Shown here in pieces: positions 1-7,088 of a DNA stretch of 64,000 nucleotides. The stretch comes from Vibrio hangzhouensis (GTDB lineage Bacteria > Pseudomonadota > Gammaproteobacteria > Enterobacterales > Vibrionaceae). How positions within the stretch are numbered: the first letter of the stretch is position 1; each line of letters opens with the position of its first letter. Location: positions 1-64,000 of the forward strand of contig NZ_FNVG01000003.1 in the NCBI RefSeq assembly GCF_900107935.1. Reading direction: 5' to 3'. The position numbers were made by a program, and so were the translations under genes. The notes beneath the pieces are model-generated. The model was not told the origin of the DNA. It saw nothing but the letters and a program-made list of their open reading frames with translations, and made no database searches.

Positions 1-1
1 A

Positions 2-64
2 AATGAAGAAGATTGCCAAGGCCTTATCAATCAGGACGGGCCTGACTTCTTTGCGCTATATTAG
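2..64 (+). CDS. possible 3' end of a gene entering from the left edge
   Basis: One frame is open from base 2 to a TAG at 62-64 and would encode a 20-residue acidic C-terminus ending in DFFALY. The composition is protein-like, but the stretch is far too short to identify. A competing short frame starts with an ATG at base 3 and has no visible ribosome-binding site. This is a weak call; the sequence left of the window would settle it. Confidence 0.25.
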   Translation, partial: NEEDCQGLINQDGPDFFALY

Positions 65-184
65 TCACAATACCAATTAGTCACAATAACATATGCAATA
101 ATATGTGCATTTAGCGATTGAACTTGAGCAATAGAGCCAAAAACAGGTCGTTGCTATGAATAGTACTGTCATGTGGTTTAGTTT

Positions 185-350
185 GTATACTCAAGTAAAC
201 TCAAGATGCGTGTTCAGCGAGAATTACTTGGCTTCTAGGCGCGGCAGTGATTTGAAGATCTAGTGGCTCTAAATCGAAAATCGCTAACAAAGCATATAAG
301 CCAAGTAAACTCGCCCTTTGGGAGCTCATCTTGAGGTCACTTGAGTATAT
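185..350. repeat. MITE-like element with 23-bp terminal inverted repeats
   Basis: The outer arms (TATACTCAAG... at 186-208 and CATCTTGAGG... at 327-349) are inverted copies matching at 21 of 23 bases. An inner pair, TTACTTGGCTT (224-234) and AAGCCAAGTAA (298-308), is a perfect 11-bp inverted repeat, so the 166-bp unit can fold into a long branched hairpin. There is no transposase. A minus-strand reading frame across the element (201-404) is taken as fortuitous. This architecture is typical of small non-autonomous repeats scattered between genes in Vibrio, but copy number cannot be judged from one window. Confidence 0.7.
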
Positions 351-984
351 TCTCACCGCACCAGGAGTATGGCTAAACACGTTTGCCACACAACTGGTGA
401 ACATAAATGGCGCTTCTAGCTATTCGATCAGTTCGTGTTATTTGCTCTCTGTTTCATATCGCACTCTTATAGCAAATAGGGTCTGAAAGTATTTAAGCCG
501 CTTAGGCTTACTCACTATTGTTAATATGAAGTTCATTTTAACAATTATCATCAGTTGAAATCCCGTTTGTCTTTTCGGTAATACGACGCAAGTGTGATCT
601 CACGCAGCTTAATTCGACATATCCCCAGCACGGAAACGCCAAGATCGAATAATCAGTCATTTCCGTGCGCTATTTTTCTCGTGGTCAAAATATGCGTTTA
701 GAAGCGAGTTTGTTACAAAATTTGCTTAATCAAATGGGGCCTATATTAGTCAGTTCTGCATGACCTCATGTGTCTAAAATCGGCTATGCCCCAGATCTTT
801 GCACTCCAGCAGGGTTAGTTCATTTCTATAGTTTCGTTGAGATTCAGTTAATGTTTTTAAATCAGGCCATTAGGTGTTTTTTCTATCGATGAATGATGTC
901 ATCAACCCCTTAGATTAGAACTGACTTTAGGTGTGTGTTTTGACATATTTTCCTTTCTGGAATCCGGAGTTTTCCCTCGGATTA
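351..984. other. gene-free stretch before ptsG
   Basis: No reading frame with a plausible start and protein-like composition is visible on either strand. The only clear structure is the GCACGGAAA/TTTCCGTGC inverted repeat at 628-668. The stretch is AT-rich and may contain decayed coding sequence or a small RNA. Confidence 0.5.
628..673 (+). terminator. inverted repeat followed by T-rich tract
   Basis: The arms GCACGGAAA (628-636) and TTTCCGTGC (660-668) are a perfect 9-bp inverted repeat with a 23-nt loop, followed by GCTATTTTT. It could end an unannotated plus-strand transcript. The large loop makes it a poor classical terminator, and no gene ends just upstream. Confidence 0.35.
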
Positions 985-989
985 AAAAA

Positions 990-1015
990 GAAAGCGCTTA
1001 CAAGTAAACGGTTTC
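990..1015. promoter_or_regulatory. operator-like inverted repeat upstream of ptsG
   Basis: GAAAGCGCTTAC (990-1001) and GTAAACGGTTTC (1004-1015) are inverted copies matching at 10 of 12 positions, separated by AA. Each arm has the CG-centred form typical of LacI/GalR-family half sites. It lies about 230 bp before the ptsG start. The binding protein is unknown. Confidence 0.45.
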
Positions 1016-1118
1016 TTTATAAACATTATTAACAAAAATGCATCAACACCAAGGGGATCACAAATATTTACACAAATAAGCATCACAAATATTTATGTGA
1101 CTTCTGTCGGATAATTTT

Positions 1119-1139
1119 TTATTTCACTTTGTAAAATAA
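1119..1139. promoter_or_regulatory. Mlc/NagC-type operator before ptsG
   Basis: TTATTTCAC-TTT-GTAAAATAA is a near-perfect palindrome (8 of 9 positions per arm) of the form bound by ROK-family repressors Mlc and NagC, namely TTATTT/AAATAA arms around an AC...GT core. It is 103 bp before the ptsG ATG. Mlc is the known glucose-responsive repressor of ptsG in enterobacteria, so glucose-dependent derepression is the natural inference. Confidence 0.6.
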
Positions 1140-1242
1140 AAAACAGTCGAGGGACAACATTCGACTCAATTTAAAAGATCAATTTTAAAAAAATCGCACT
1201 AATTATTTGATTAGATATAGTTTTTACCTGGGGGTACAACAT

Positions 1243-2631
1243 ATGAACGTTTTCGGCACTATGCAGAAAATGGGTAAATCTCTAATGCTACCAGTGGCGT
1301 GTATGCCAGCGGCGGGGATCTTACTTGGTATCGGTGGTAACACCGAAGTGGCTAAATTCTTACCTGATATTGTCGCACAGATCATGACCGAGGCCGGTTT
1401 GGGTGTGTTTGCGAACATGGCACTTTTATTTGCTATCGGTGTAGCACTTGGTTTCACAAAAAATGACGGTGTTGCTGCATTGGCTGCTGCACTGGGTTAC
1501 TTAACCATGTCTCGCGTACTGGGCGTTGTAGCAGAAGGTACAGACGTAGGTGTATTTGGTGGTGTTATCATGGGCTTAGTGGCAGCACAGCTGTTCAACA
1601 AGTACCACAACATTAAATTGCCGACTTACCTTGGCTTCTTCGGTGGTAAGCGCTTCGTACCAATCGTGACGTCTCTTGCTGCGTGTTTTGTTGCTGGCTT
1701 CCTGGCGATCATCTGGCAACCGATTGGTGCAGGTATTGCTGCATTCTCTCACTGGGCGGCGTATCAGTCTCCTGAACTTGCGTTTGGTATCTACGGTTTC
1801 GTAGAGCGTTCACTCATCCCATTCGGTCTACACCACATTTGGAACGCACCATTCTTCTACGAAGTAGGTTCATTCACGACTGCTGCTGGCGAAGTCGTAA
1901 CAGGCGAAATCCCACGTTACCTTGCTGGTGACCCTACTGCGGGTAACCTGGCTGGTGGCTACATGTTCAAAATGTTCGGTCTTCCTGCTGCGTGTCTGGC
2001 AATGTACGTAACGGCTAAACCAGAGAACAAGCTAAAAGTGGCTTCAATCCTGGGTTCTGCGGCGCTAACGTCTTTCCTAACAGGTATCACTGAGCCAATC
2101 GAATTCGCATTCCTATTTGTTGCTCCAATCCTATACGTTGCTCACGCACTGATTGCGGCTACTGCATTCCCTGTGATGATCATGCTTGGTATTAAGCACG
2201 GTACAACTTTCAGTCACGGTCTGTTCGACTTCACGCTACTGTTCGGCAACTCTTCAAACGGTATGCTTCTAGTGGCGATGGGTCTGGTCTATGCAGTTAT
2301 CTACTTTGTTGTGTTCACGACTCTTATCAAAGCAATGAACCTGAAGACGGTTGGTCGTGAAGATGAAGACATGGGTGAGATGGCTGAGCTAGAAACGTCA
2401 GAGCAAGCACAACTTGTACTGGAAGCGTTTGGTGGCAAAGATAACATTGAAGCTATCGATGCATGTATCACTCGTCTGCGCATGACAGTAAAAGATGAAT
2501 CAAAAGTAAACAAAGAGCGCTTGAAAGAGCTGGGTGCGACTGCGGTTGTTCGTCCTTCTGAAAATAATCTACAAGCTATCTTTGGTACTCACTCAGAGAT
2601 TCTTAAAGGAGAGATTGAACCTCTTCTATAA
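1243..2631 (+). CDS. ptsG: PTS glucose-specific transporter, fused EIIC-EIIB
   Basis: Imports glucose across the inner membrane and phosphorylates it to glucose-6-phosphate, using phosphate passed from EIIA-Glc. The 462-residue protein has the EIIC channel domain at about 1-375 (motifs KSLMLPV, GLHHIWN, GITEPIEF) and EIIB at about 385-462. The phosphorylated cysteine is Cys408 in DACITRLR. There is no EIIA domain, as in E. coli PtsG, so Crr must act in trans. I chose the ATG at 1243, which gives the family's normal N-terminus; an upstream in-frame start at 1207 would add 12 unconserved residues. The gene is monocistronic, with a strong terminator after it. The leader carries a Mlc/NagC-like operator. 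A GlcNAc-type paralog is possible, but similarity to PtsG is high throughout. Confidence 0.93.
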   Translation: MNVFGTMQKMGKSLMLPVACMPAAGILLGIGGNTEVAKFLPDIVAQIMTEAGLGVFANMALLFAIGVALGFTKNDGVAALAAALGYLTMSRVLGVVAEGTDVGVFGGVIMGLVAAQLFNKYHNIKLPTYLGFFGGKRFVPIVTSLAACFVAGFLAIIWQPIGAGIAAFSHWAAYQSPELAFGIYGFVERSLIPFGLHHIWNAPFFYEVGSFTTAAGEVVTGEIPRYLAGDPTAGNLAGGYMFKMFGLPAACLAMYVTAKPENKLKVASILGSAALTSFLTGITEPIEFAFLFVAPILYVAHALIAATAFPVMIMLGIKHGTTFSHGLFDFTLLFGNSSNGMLLVAMGLVYAVIYFVVFTTLIKAMNLKTVGREDEDMGEMAELETSEQAQLVLEAFGGKDNIEAIDACITRLRMTVKDESKVNKERLKELGATAVVRPSENNLQAIFGTHSEILKGEIEPLL

Positions 2632-2670
2632 GTCCCCGAAACAACTACATGAATGCTCCTGTAGTCGTTA

Positions 2671-2697
2671 ACCCCACTCTTAGGAGTGGGGTTTTTC
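2671..2697 (+). terminator. Rho-independent terminator of ptsG
   Basis: CCCCACTC (2672-2679) pairs with GAGTGGGG (2684-2691) across a TTAG loop, followed by TTTTTC. A second small hairpin (ACTACA...TGTAGT, 2644-2667) lies just before it. Confidence 0.9.
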
Positions 2698-2736
2698 ATT
2701 GTATGAACAGCCGCCGACTTTCTAGGCCCCTTTTCG

Positions 2737-3435
2737 TTAGTCGTGGGTATGGAAAATTTGTTCGGTTTCTAGCGAAGTGAAGGAGCGGATTTGGCGCCAT
2801 ATATAATAGAAGATGCCAAACATCATCAGCATGCTAGGAATCGCAATCGCAGGGTAGCTATACAGCGTGAGTTTGCCTAGTTCTTCATTGAACGCAGCCG
2901 TTCCTGCTGGACTGGTGACAATCCAGGTGGCGAGAAAATAGTTCATGGCTGAAGAAAATGCAAAGGTACTTGCGAACAGGTAATTCGATGCCATTAGACA
3001 GCGCTCAAACGCCTCTGTTTTACCATTTTGCTCTAAGCGTTCATTGATTAGCGACAGGTTGAAGATAGTGTCATTGAGCAACATCTTTTGCATCATAGGG
3101 TAGCGAGTAAATGTAGAGCCCAATACCGCGAGACCAATCAATCCTGGGATCAACGCTTCTTTTAATGCCAGCCAACGAGTATCTAGTTCAAGCAGTCCAA
3201 TACCACCGGTCAATAGCACACTGACAAAGCCTAGCGCGGCAATGAAATTAAACTTCTTATTACGGATCAGATCCATCCCGCCATAGAGCACAGGAAACAG
3301 CAGAGCGACAACCAGCGCCATCGCCGTACCTAGATGCTCATCACCACTAAACTTCATCAGAATAAAAGAGGGGATAAATACGTTGAATAGGATTTCAAAT
3401 AGGGGATTCGACTTCTTCGTGGTTGTATTACTCAT
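2737..3435 (-). CDS. multi-pass membrane protein of unknown function
   Basis: A 232-residue, strongly hydrophobic protein with about six predicted membrane segments in two groups (residues about 15-100 and 150-225) and a short polar N-terminus. It resembles a family I recall as the VC0807 family of Vibrio; no biochemical role is known to me and no catalytic motif stands out. I chose the ATG at 3435. A TTG at 3453 would add six residues, and neither has a strong Shine-Dalgarno sequence. The gene stands alone, convergent with ptsG. Function unassigned. Confidence 0.7.
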   Translation of the reverse strand: MSNTTTKKSNPLFEILFNVFIPSFILMKFSGDEHLGTAMALVVALLFPVLYGGMDLIRNKKFNFIAALGFVSVLLTGGIGLLELDTRWLALKEALIPGLIGLAVLGSTFTRYPMMQKMLLNDTIFNLSLINERLEQNGKTEAFERCLMASNYLFASTFAFSSAMNYFLATWIVTSPAGTAAFNEELGKLTLYSYPAIAIPSMLMMFGIFYYIWRQIRSFTSLETEQIFHTHD

Positions 3436-3829
3436 AATGATTTGCTGACTCAAATTCGTTACTACTTTTTTATCTAGGAATTGCAGTGTTCATTGCCTTG
3501 AGCAAGATGTAAAGGATTAAACGTTCAACTTGTATAGACGAGTGTAATAGTTTTTATCAATACGCATGCGGTGACGCTTAAGTTTCAAGAGCTATTGAGC
3601 CGTTCAGTTGAGTAGGATTGCTGAATGCAGTAGCCAGATTGCCCATTGTTTTCGTCCAGACAATAGCCACAGGCACGTTATCTAACGGACAGTTTACTTA
3701 AAACCTATCTCGCAATTTTAATAGGGTTTTGTTGTGGGGATAAATTGTCACCACTATCATTTAAACGCGGTAAACGATATTTAACTTATTGCTTATGATT
3801 TGTTAGTTTCAAGTCTGTGGGAGGATGAT
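3436..3829. other. intergenic stretch without recognisable features
   Basis: About 390 bp between two divergently transcribed genes. It presumably holds both promoters, but I see no clear operator, RNA gene or credible small reading frame. Confidence 0.4.
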
Positions 3830-4726
3830 GTGAACAGTATATTGGTTGTTAGAAACACACGGTTAGTTTTAACTATGTTATCTACCTTACTATTAATTGC
3901 ATGTGGCGGTGGTGGAAGTGGCGATGGTGGCGCTAGTGATAGTACGGTACGGTACACAGGGATTGCCGAAAATGCTGCTATTACCGAGCAAAGCGCGGAG
4001 ACCCTGATAAACGGTGCATATATGGGAATGCCTGATGACGCCACTATTCCAATAAGTACCCATTCGACAGCAGAGGTACGAGCGGTGCCTTCGATTCAGA
4101 CCAATGCTTCACAGAACTTTCTACCGCTATCTGGCGCCTTTAAAGATGTGACCGCTTATTTATCTACAGTGCATGAAATACAGCCACAAACTGTTCAAAC
4201 AGAATCTGAGGTAATCTACGGTAGCTGTGGTGGCAGTGCAACGATCACCATTCATATCGATGACAGCAACGGAGATTTTAATGGTGCTATGCAAAGCAAT
4301 GATTATTGCGAAAGCAATACGATAATCATAGGGACGATTTCTTTTTCCGGTAGTATTGATCTGGATACTTTAGAACAGAATAGTATTAATACTGTGTCTA
4401 ATTACCTGGTTAAAGATAACAACACCGGTAAAGTGTATAAGGTTGAAAACATCAGTATGTCTCTAATTACGTTTGCAAGTTATGTTGAGATGAGTATTCA
4501 GGGCGGGCGTTACTATCACCCTGACTACGGTTATGTTGTCCCTGAGACCGTTCAACCCTTTGTACAATATATCGGTGATATTATGCCCTCATCCGGTGAG
4601 TTTACAATCACAGGAGCGCAGCAAAGCCAAGCCAAGTTAACGGTACATAGTATCAATGACGTAGAGATAACTGCTGATGCTGATGGTGACGGTGTGTTTG
4701 AATGGAGTTCAGGTAACCTTTATTAA
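3830..4726 (+). CDS. putative lipoprotein with a C-terminal DxDxDG loop
   Basis: A 298-residue protein that I do not recognise. A signal peptide of about 24 residues ends in the lipobox LLIAC, followed by a glycine-rich tether, so it should be lipidated at that cysteine and exported. The mature part is Ser/Thr-rich and beta-like, with two further cysteines (in GSCGGS and NDYCES) that could form a disulfide. Near the C-terminus is DADGDGVFE, which fits a DxDxDG calcium-binding loop. The start is the GTG at 3830, preceded by GGGAGG (3819-3824). An upstream TTG at 3800 would put a polar extension before the signal peptide and is unlikely. The gene is next to the repeat-bounded segment and may be accessory. 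Confidence 0.7.
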   Translation: MNSILVVRNTRLVLTMLSTLLLIACGGGGSGDGGASDSTVRYTGIAENAAITEQSAETLINGAYMGMPDDATIPISTHSTAEVRAVPSIQTNASQNFLPLSGAFKDVTAYLSTVHEIQPQTVQTESEVIYGSCGGSATITIHIDDSNGDFNGAMQSNDYCESNTIIIGTISFSGSIDLDTLEQNSINTVSNYLVKDNNTGKVYKVENISMSLITFASYVEMSIQGGRYYHPDYGYVVPETVQPFVQYIGDIMPSSGEFTITGAQQSQAKLTVHSINDVEITADADGDGVFEWSSGNLY

Positions 4727-4773
4727 AGATTCAGTAAGGAGAGGATTCAGGACCCTTATTGAAAAGGCTTAGT

Positions 4774-4807
4774 ACCGGACTAGCAAAGAAAAAGGCGCAT
4801 GAATTTC
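4774..4807. repeat. 34-bp direct repeat, left copy
   Basis: This copy is identical over 34 bases (ACCGGACTAG... to ...TGAATTTC) to 6817-6850. The right copy is part of the tRNA-Ile2 terminator. The left copy has only one terminator arm and the loop, followed by unrelated sequence. It marks one edge of a segment of about 2 kb holding the oxidoreductase gene. Confidence 0.85.
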
Positions 4808-4817
4808 CTGAACAAAT

Positions 4818-4856
4818 AGTAAACAGCTCCAAAATTATTTGTTGGAGCTGTTTACT
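4818..4856. terminator. 15-bp perfect hairpin next to the left repeat
   Basis: AGTAAACAGCTCCAA (4818-4832) and TTGGAGCTGTTTACT (4842-4856) form a perfect stem with a 9-nt loop. It sits between the convergent lipoprotein and oxidoreductase genes and could end both transcripts. Neither side has a good T tract, so intrinsic termination is uncertain. Confidence 0.55.
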
Positions 4857-4908
4857 CGTCAGAACGCGTTCGAGTTCATTTAGAACCCTAAATGTGTGCA
4901 GTTCGAAA

Positions 4909-6294
4909 TTAAGCCGGTTTAATATTCTGATTCATCCTGAAAAAGTTAGTCGGATCATATGTCTTCTTCACTTCCTGAAGGCGCGCGTAAGTCGGGCCAT
5001 AAGCGGATTCAACACGCTCGGACTCGTCCTGCGTCAGAAAGTTAACATAAGCACCACCGCTCGCAAATGGCTTGGTGTCATTGAAAAACTCGCGAGCCCA
5101 ATGAATACAACTTTGATCCTCTTCTGCAGAATCCCATCGAGCATGTACGTTTAACACATAGTTTGCATCCCGGCATGAATATGCCATCGATTCAGGGGCC
5201 GGCTTACCTGTCGCACAACCAATGGAAGCAATAAATATTTCACACTGATCGGATGGTAATTTACCTGCATAATCAATGACAGCGTTGATGGCATCGCCAC
5301 TTAGCTGAGTAAAGTTATGCGATTTCCAGTAATTTCTTGCTCCGGGAGTAAGAAGCGGATCAAAGGCTTGCTGCCATTCAGCAAAGGGCTGAACGCCAAC
5401 ATGCTCACCGTGAGGAGTGCCAAATTGACGAAGCGGTTCAATAAGTTTTTCCCCTTCGGCCGGGTCCCCTACATAACACAGCGCAAGGGCAACGATTTCT
5501 TTGCCATGTACTTCCTCGGGTAGGAACGGGAGTGGCGGCGCTTTGCGGGCCACCATCCAGACACTCAATTCTTCAGGAGCGCTCTCGGTGAAGCGGGCGA
5601 GTTGCGTGATGACGGATTTCGCTTGATGGAATGGGAATACGATTAATCCACTGAGTACATCGGGCCCAACGGGATGCAGTTGGTATTCAAACTGGGTAAC
5701 AATACCGAAATTGCCACCGCCTCCTCGTAGCCCCCAAAATAGATCTGCATTTTCCGTTTCGCTAGCACGTAATGTTCGTCCGTCTGCAGTGACCACCGTC
5801 ACAGCGATCAAACTATCGATAGTCATGCCATATTTGCGACTCAGCCAGCCAAATCCTCCGCCAAGAGTAAGCCCTGCTATACCGGTGGTTGAATTGATGC
5901 CTACCGGGATCGCTAAACCATATTTTAGTGTCGCGGTATCGACATCCTTTAACGTACAGCCTGGGTCAACTATGGCCCGCTTGGTGTCTGAATTGACTTC
6001 AACCTGTGTCATTGGTGAAAGGTCTATCATCAGGCCATTATCACAGAGAGCATTGCCTGCGATGTTATGCCCACCACCTCGAACGGACACCAGTAGTTCA
6101 TTTTCTCTGGCGAAGTTCACAGCTTTGACGACATCATCAGATGACTGACAGCGAGCGATCATCCCGGGTTTGCGGTCGATCATGGCATTCCAAATTTGAC
6201 GAACCTCTTCATAGTCTGCGTCTGCAGGCAATAAAAGGTCGCCATCCAGCTGACTTTTCAATTCGCCAGCGTCTAATTTTTCTATGTTTCCCAT
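4909..6294 (-). CDS. FAD-linked oxidoreductase, berberine-bridge-enzyme type
   Basis: A 461-residue protein of the vanillyl-alcohol-oxidase/BBE superfamily, which oxidises alcohols, sugars or alkaloid-like substrates using covalently bound FAD. The FAD-binding domain covers about residues 40-215. RGGGHN contains His76, the expected 8-alpha-histidyl attachment residue. The position of the second (cysteinyl) link in bicovalent members reads GINSTTG, without Cys, so a single covalent bond is expected. The C-terminal BBE motif YDPTNFFRMNQN is present. No signal peptide is seen, so it is probably cytoplasmic. The ATG at 6294 follows GAGGAGAAT; a longer frame to 6354 has no such site. The gene lies alone between 34-bp direct repeats, suggesting acquisition. 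Substrate unknown. Confidence 0.85.
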   Translation of the reverse strand: MGNIEKLDAGELKSQLDGDLLLPADADYEEVRQIWNAMIDRKPGMIARCQSSDDVVKAVNFARENELLVSVRGGGHNIAGNALCDNGLMIDLSPMTQVEVNSDTKRAIVDPGCTLKDVDTATLKYGLAIPVGINSTTGIAGLTLGGGFGWLSRKYGMTIDSLIAVTVVTADGRTLRASETENADLFWGLRGGGGNFGIVTQFEYQLHPVGPDVLSGLIVFPFHQAKSVITQLARFTESAPEELSVWMVARKAPPLPFLPEEVHGKEIVALALCYVGDPAEGEKLIEPLRQFGTPHGEHVGVQPFAEWQQAFDPLLTPGARNYWKSHNFTQLSGDAINAVIDYAGKLPSDQCEIFIASIGCATGKPAPESMAYSCRDANYVLNVHARWDSAEEDQSCIHWAREFFNDTKPFASGGAYVNFLTQDESERVESAYGPTYARLQEVKKTYDPTNFFRMNQNIKPA

Positions 6295-6816
6295 ACGATT
6301 CTCCTCATATGCATAAAATGAGCAATCGCGAACATGGAACGGTGAAATTTCCAACGGCGTTCAGAATACTCATTACTAAACAGAGGCTTAATGCCCCGTT
6401 GTAGTTTTGAATCTGAACAGTGGTGACTGTATATTAAGACGTGCTATCAGTTAGCTTAGTATATGGAACTCTGCCCGTACAATGTTGTACGCATCACGTG
6501 ACTGTTCCATGCAATTGCCTTTTTACCTGGCGGAATCAAATTGACGATGGGAATGAGTGTTAACCTGCTTTGCGAAATCCATCTGGCTAGCCAATCTTCA
6601 GCTTTACTGATTAAATCGATGGAACTAAATCAACAAGTTACGATCTGATTTTGCTATCCCTATTAATCGTCGTAGTTTCATAGCTAAACCTTGTACAAAA
6701 TAACCAATAGGAAACAGAACAACAAAGCTCTAATCAACCGTGATTCTCTGACCTTTTGGATTGATGAGGAAGCGTCCGGAAGTAGCCATTGTTTAGAGAA
6801 AAGGGACCGGATATAG
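6295..6816. other. non-coding stretch inside the repeat-bounded segment
   Basis: About 520 bp without a credible gene on either strand. The only symmetry noted is GTACAA-TG-TTGTAC at 6477-6490, a possible operator for the oxidoreductase gene about 180 bp away. A second GACCGGA occurs just left of the right-hand 34-bp repeat. Confidence 0.4.
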
Positions 6817-6850
6817 ACCGGACTAGCAAAGAAAAAGGCGCATGAATTTC
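6817..6850. repeat. 34-bp direct repeat, right copy (inside tRNA terminator)
   Basis: Exact match to 4774-4807. This copy supplies one arm and the loop of the tRNA-Ile2 terminator, so it looks like the ancestral site and the left copy like the duplicate. Confidence 0.85.
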
Positions 6851-6863
6851 TTCATGCGCCTTT
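6827..6863 (-). terminator. terminator of tRNA-Ile2
   Basis: The arms AAAGGCGCATGAA (6834-6846) and TTCATGCGCCTTT (6851-6863) pair perfectly over a 4-nt loop. Read on the minus strand the hairpin is followed by a T-rich run, just downstream of the tRNA. Confidence 0.88.
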
Positions 6864-6871
6864 CTAGTATC

Positions 6872-6947
6872 TGGTGGCCCCTCGCAGACTTGAACTGCGG
6901 ACCAATCGATTATGAGTCGACTGCTCTAACCACTGAGCTAAGGGGCC
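6872..6947 (-). tRNA. ileX: tRNA-Ile2, anticodon CAU (lysidine-modified), reads AUA
   Basis: A 76-nt gene with encoded CCA. The acceptor stem GGCCCCT pairs with AGGGGCC, the D-arm is TTAGCTCAGTGGTTAGAGC, the anticodon loop is CTCATAA and the T-arm has GTTCAAGTC. The body closely matches E. coli ileX rather than elongator or initiator tRNA-Met, so the CAU anticodon should be converted to lysidine-AU by TilS. E. coli ileX also lies next to rpoD, which supports the call. Gene-finding software may label it tRNA-Met. Confidence 0.9.
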
Positions 6948-6959
6948 GATAGGTGGATG

Positions 6960-6988
6960 ATTATAGGGGAAGGGACGCTAGGTGTCTA
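6960..6988 (-). promoter_or_regulatory. sigma-70 promoter of tRNA-Ile2
   Basis: Read on the minus strand: -35 TAGACA (6983-6988, 5 of 6 consensus), a 17-bp spacer, and -10 TATAAT (6960-6965, perfect). The tRNA 5' end is 13 bp downstream of the -10 box. Confidence 0.8.
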
Positions 6989-7039
6989 GATACAAGGGGG
7001 GGTATTTGCGCTTGCTTTTTAATCACTTAAACCGCATAA

Positions 7040-7072
7040 AACAAAAAAGGTGAGCTAATGCTCACCTTTTTA
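7040..7072 (-). terminator. terminator after rpoD
   Basis: AAAAAGGTGAGC (7044-7055) pairs perfectly with GCTCACCTTTTT (7060-7071) over a TAAT loop, 17 bp past the rpoD stop codon. The flanking A and T runs would let it act in both directions. Confidence 0.9.
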
Positions 7073-7088
7073 CTAAATTGCGTCGCGA

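Noticed and set aside
201..404. 67-residue minus-strand reading frame in the leader
   Set aside because: It is read through the MITE-like inverted repeat, lacks a ribosome-binding site, and its composition follows the repeat rather than a protein.
4759..5154. 131-residue plus-strand frame over the oxidoreductase 3' end
   Set aside because: Mostly antisense to a well-supported gene and without homology-like motifs.
6477..6490. GTACAA-TG-TTGTAC palindrome as a firm operator
   Set aside because: Too short and too far from the nearest start to assign; only noted within the intergenic entry.
6872..6947. Reading the CAU tRNA as tRNA-Met
   Set aside because: The body matches E. coli ileX rather than elongator or initiator tRNA-Met, and the rpoD neighbourhood agrees with tRNA-Ile2.
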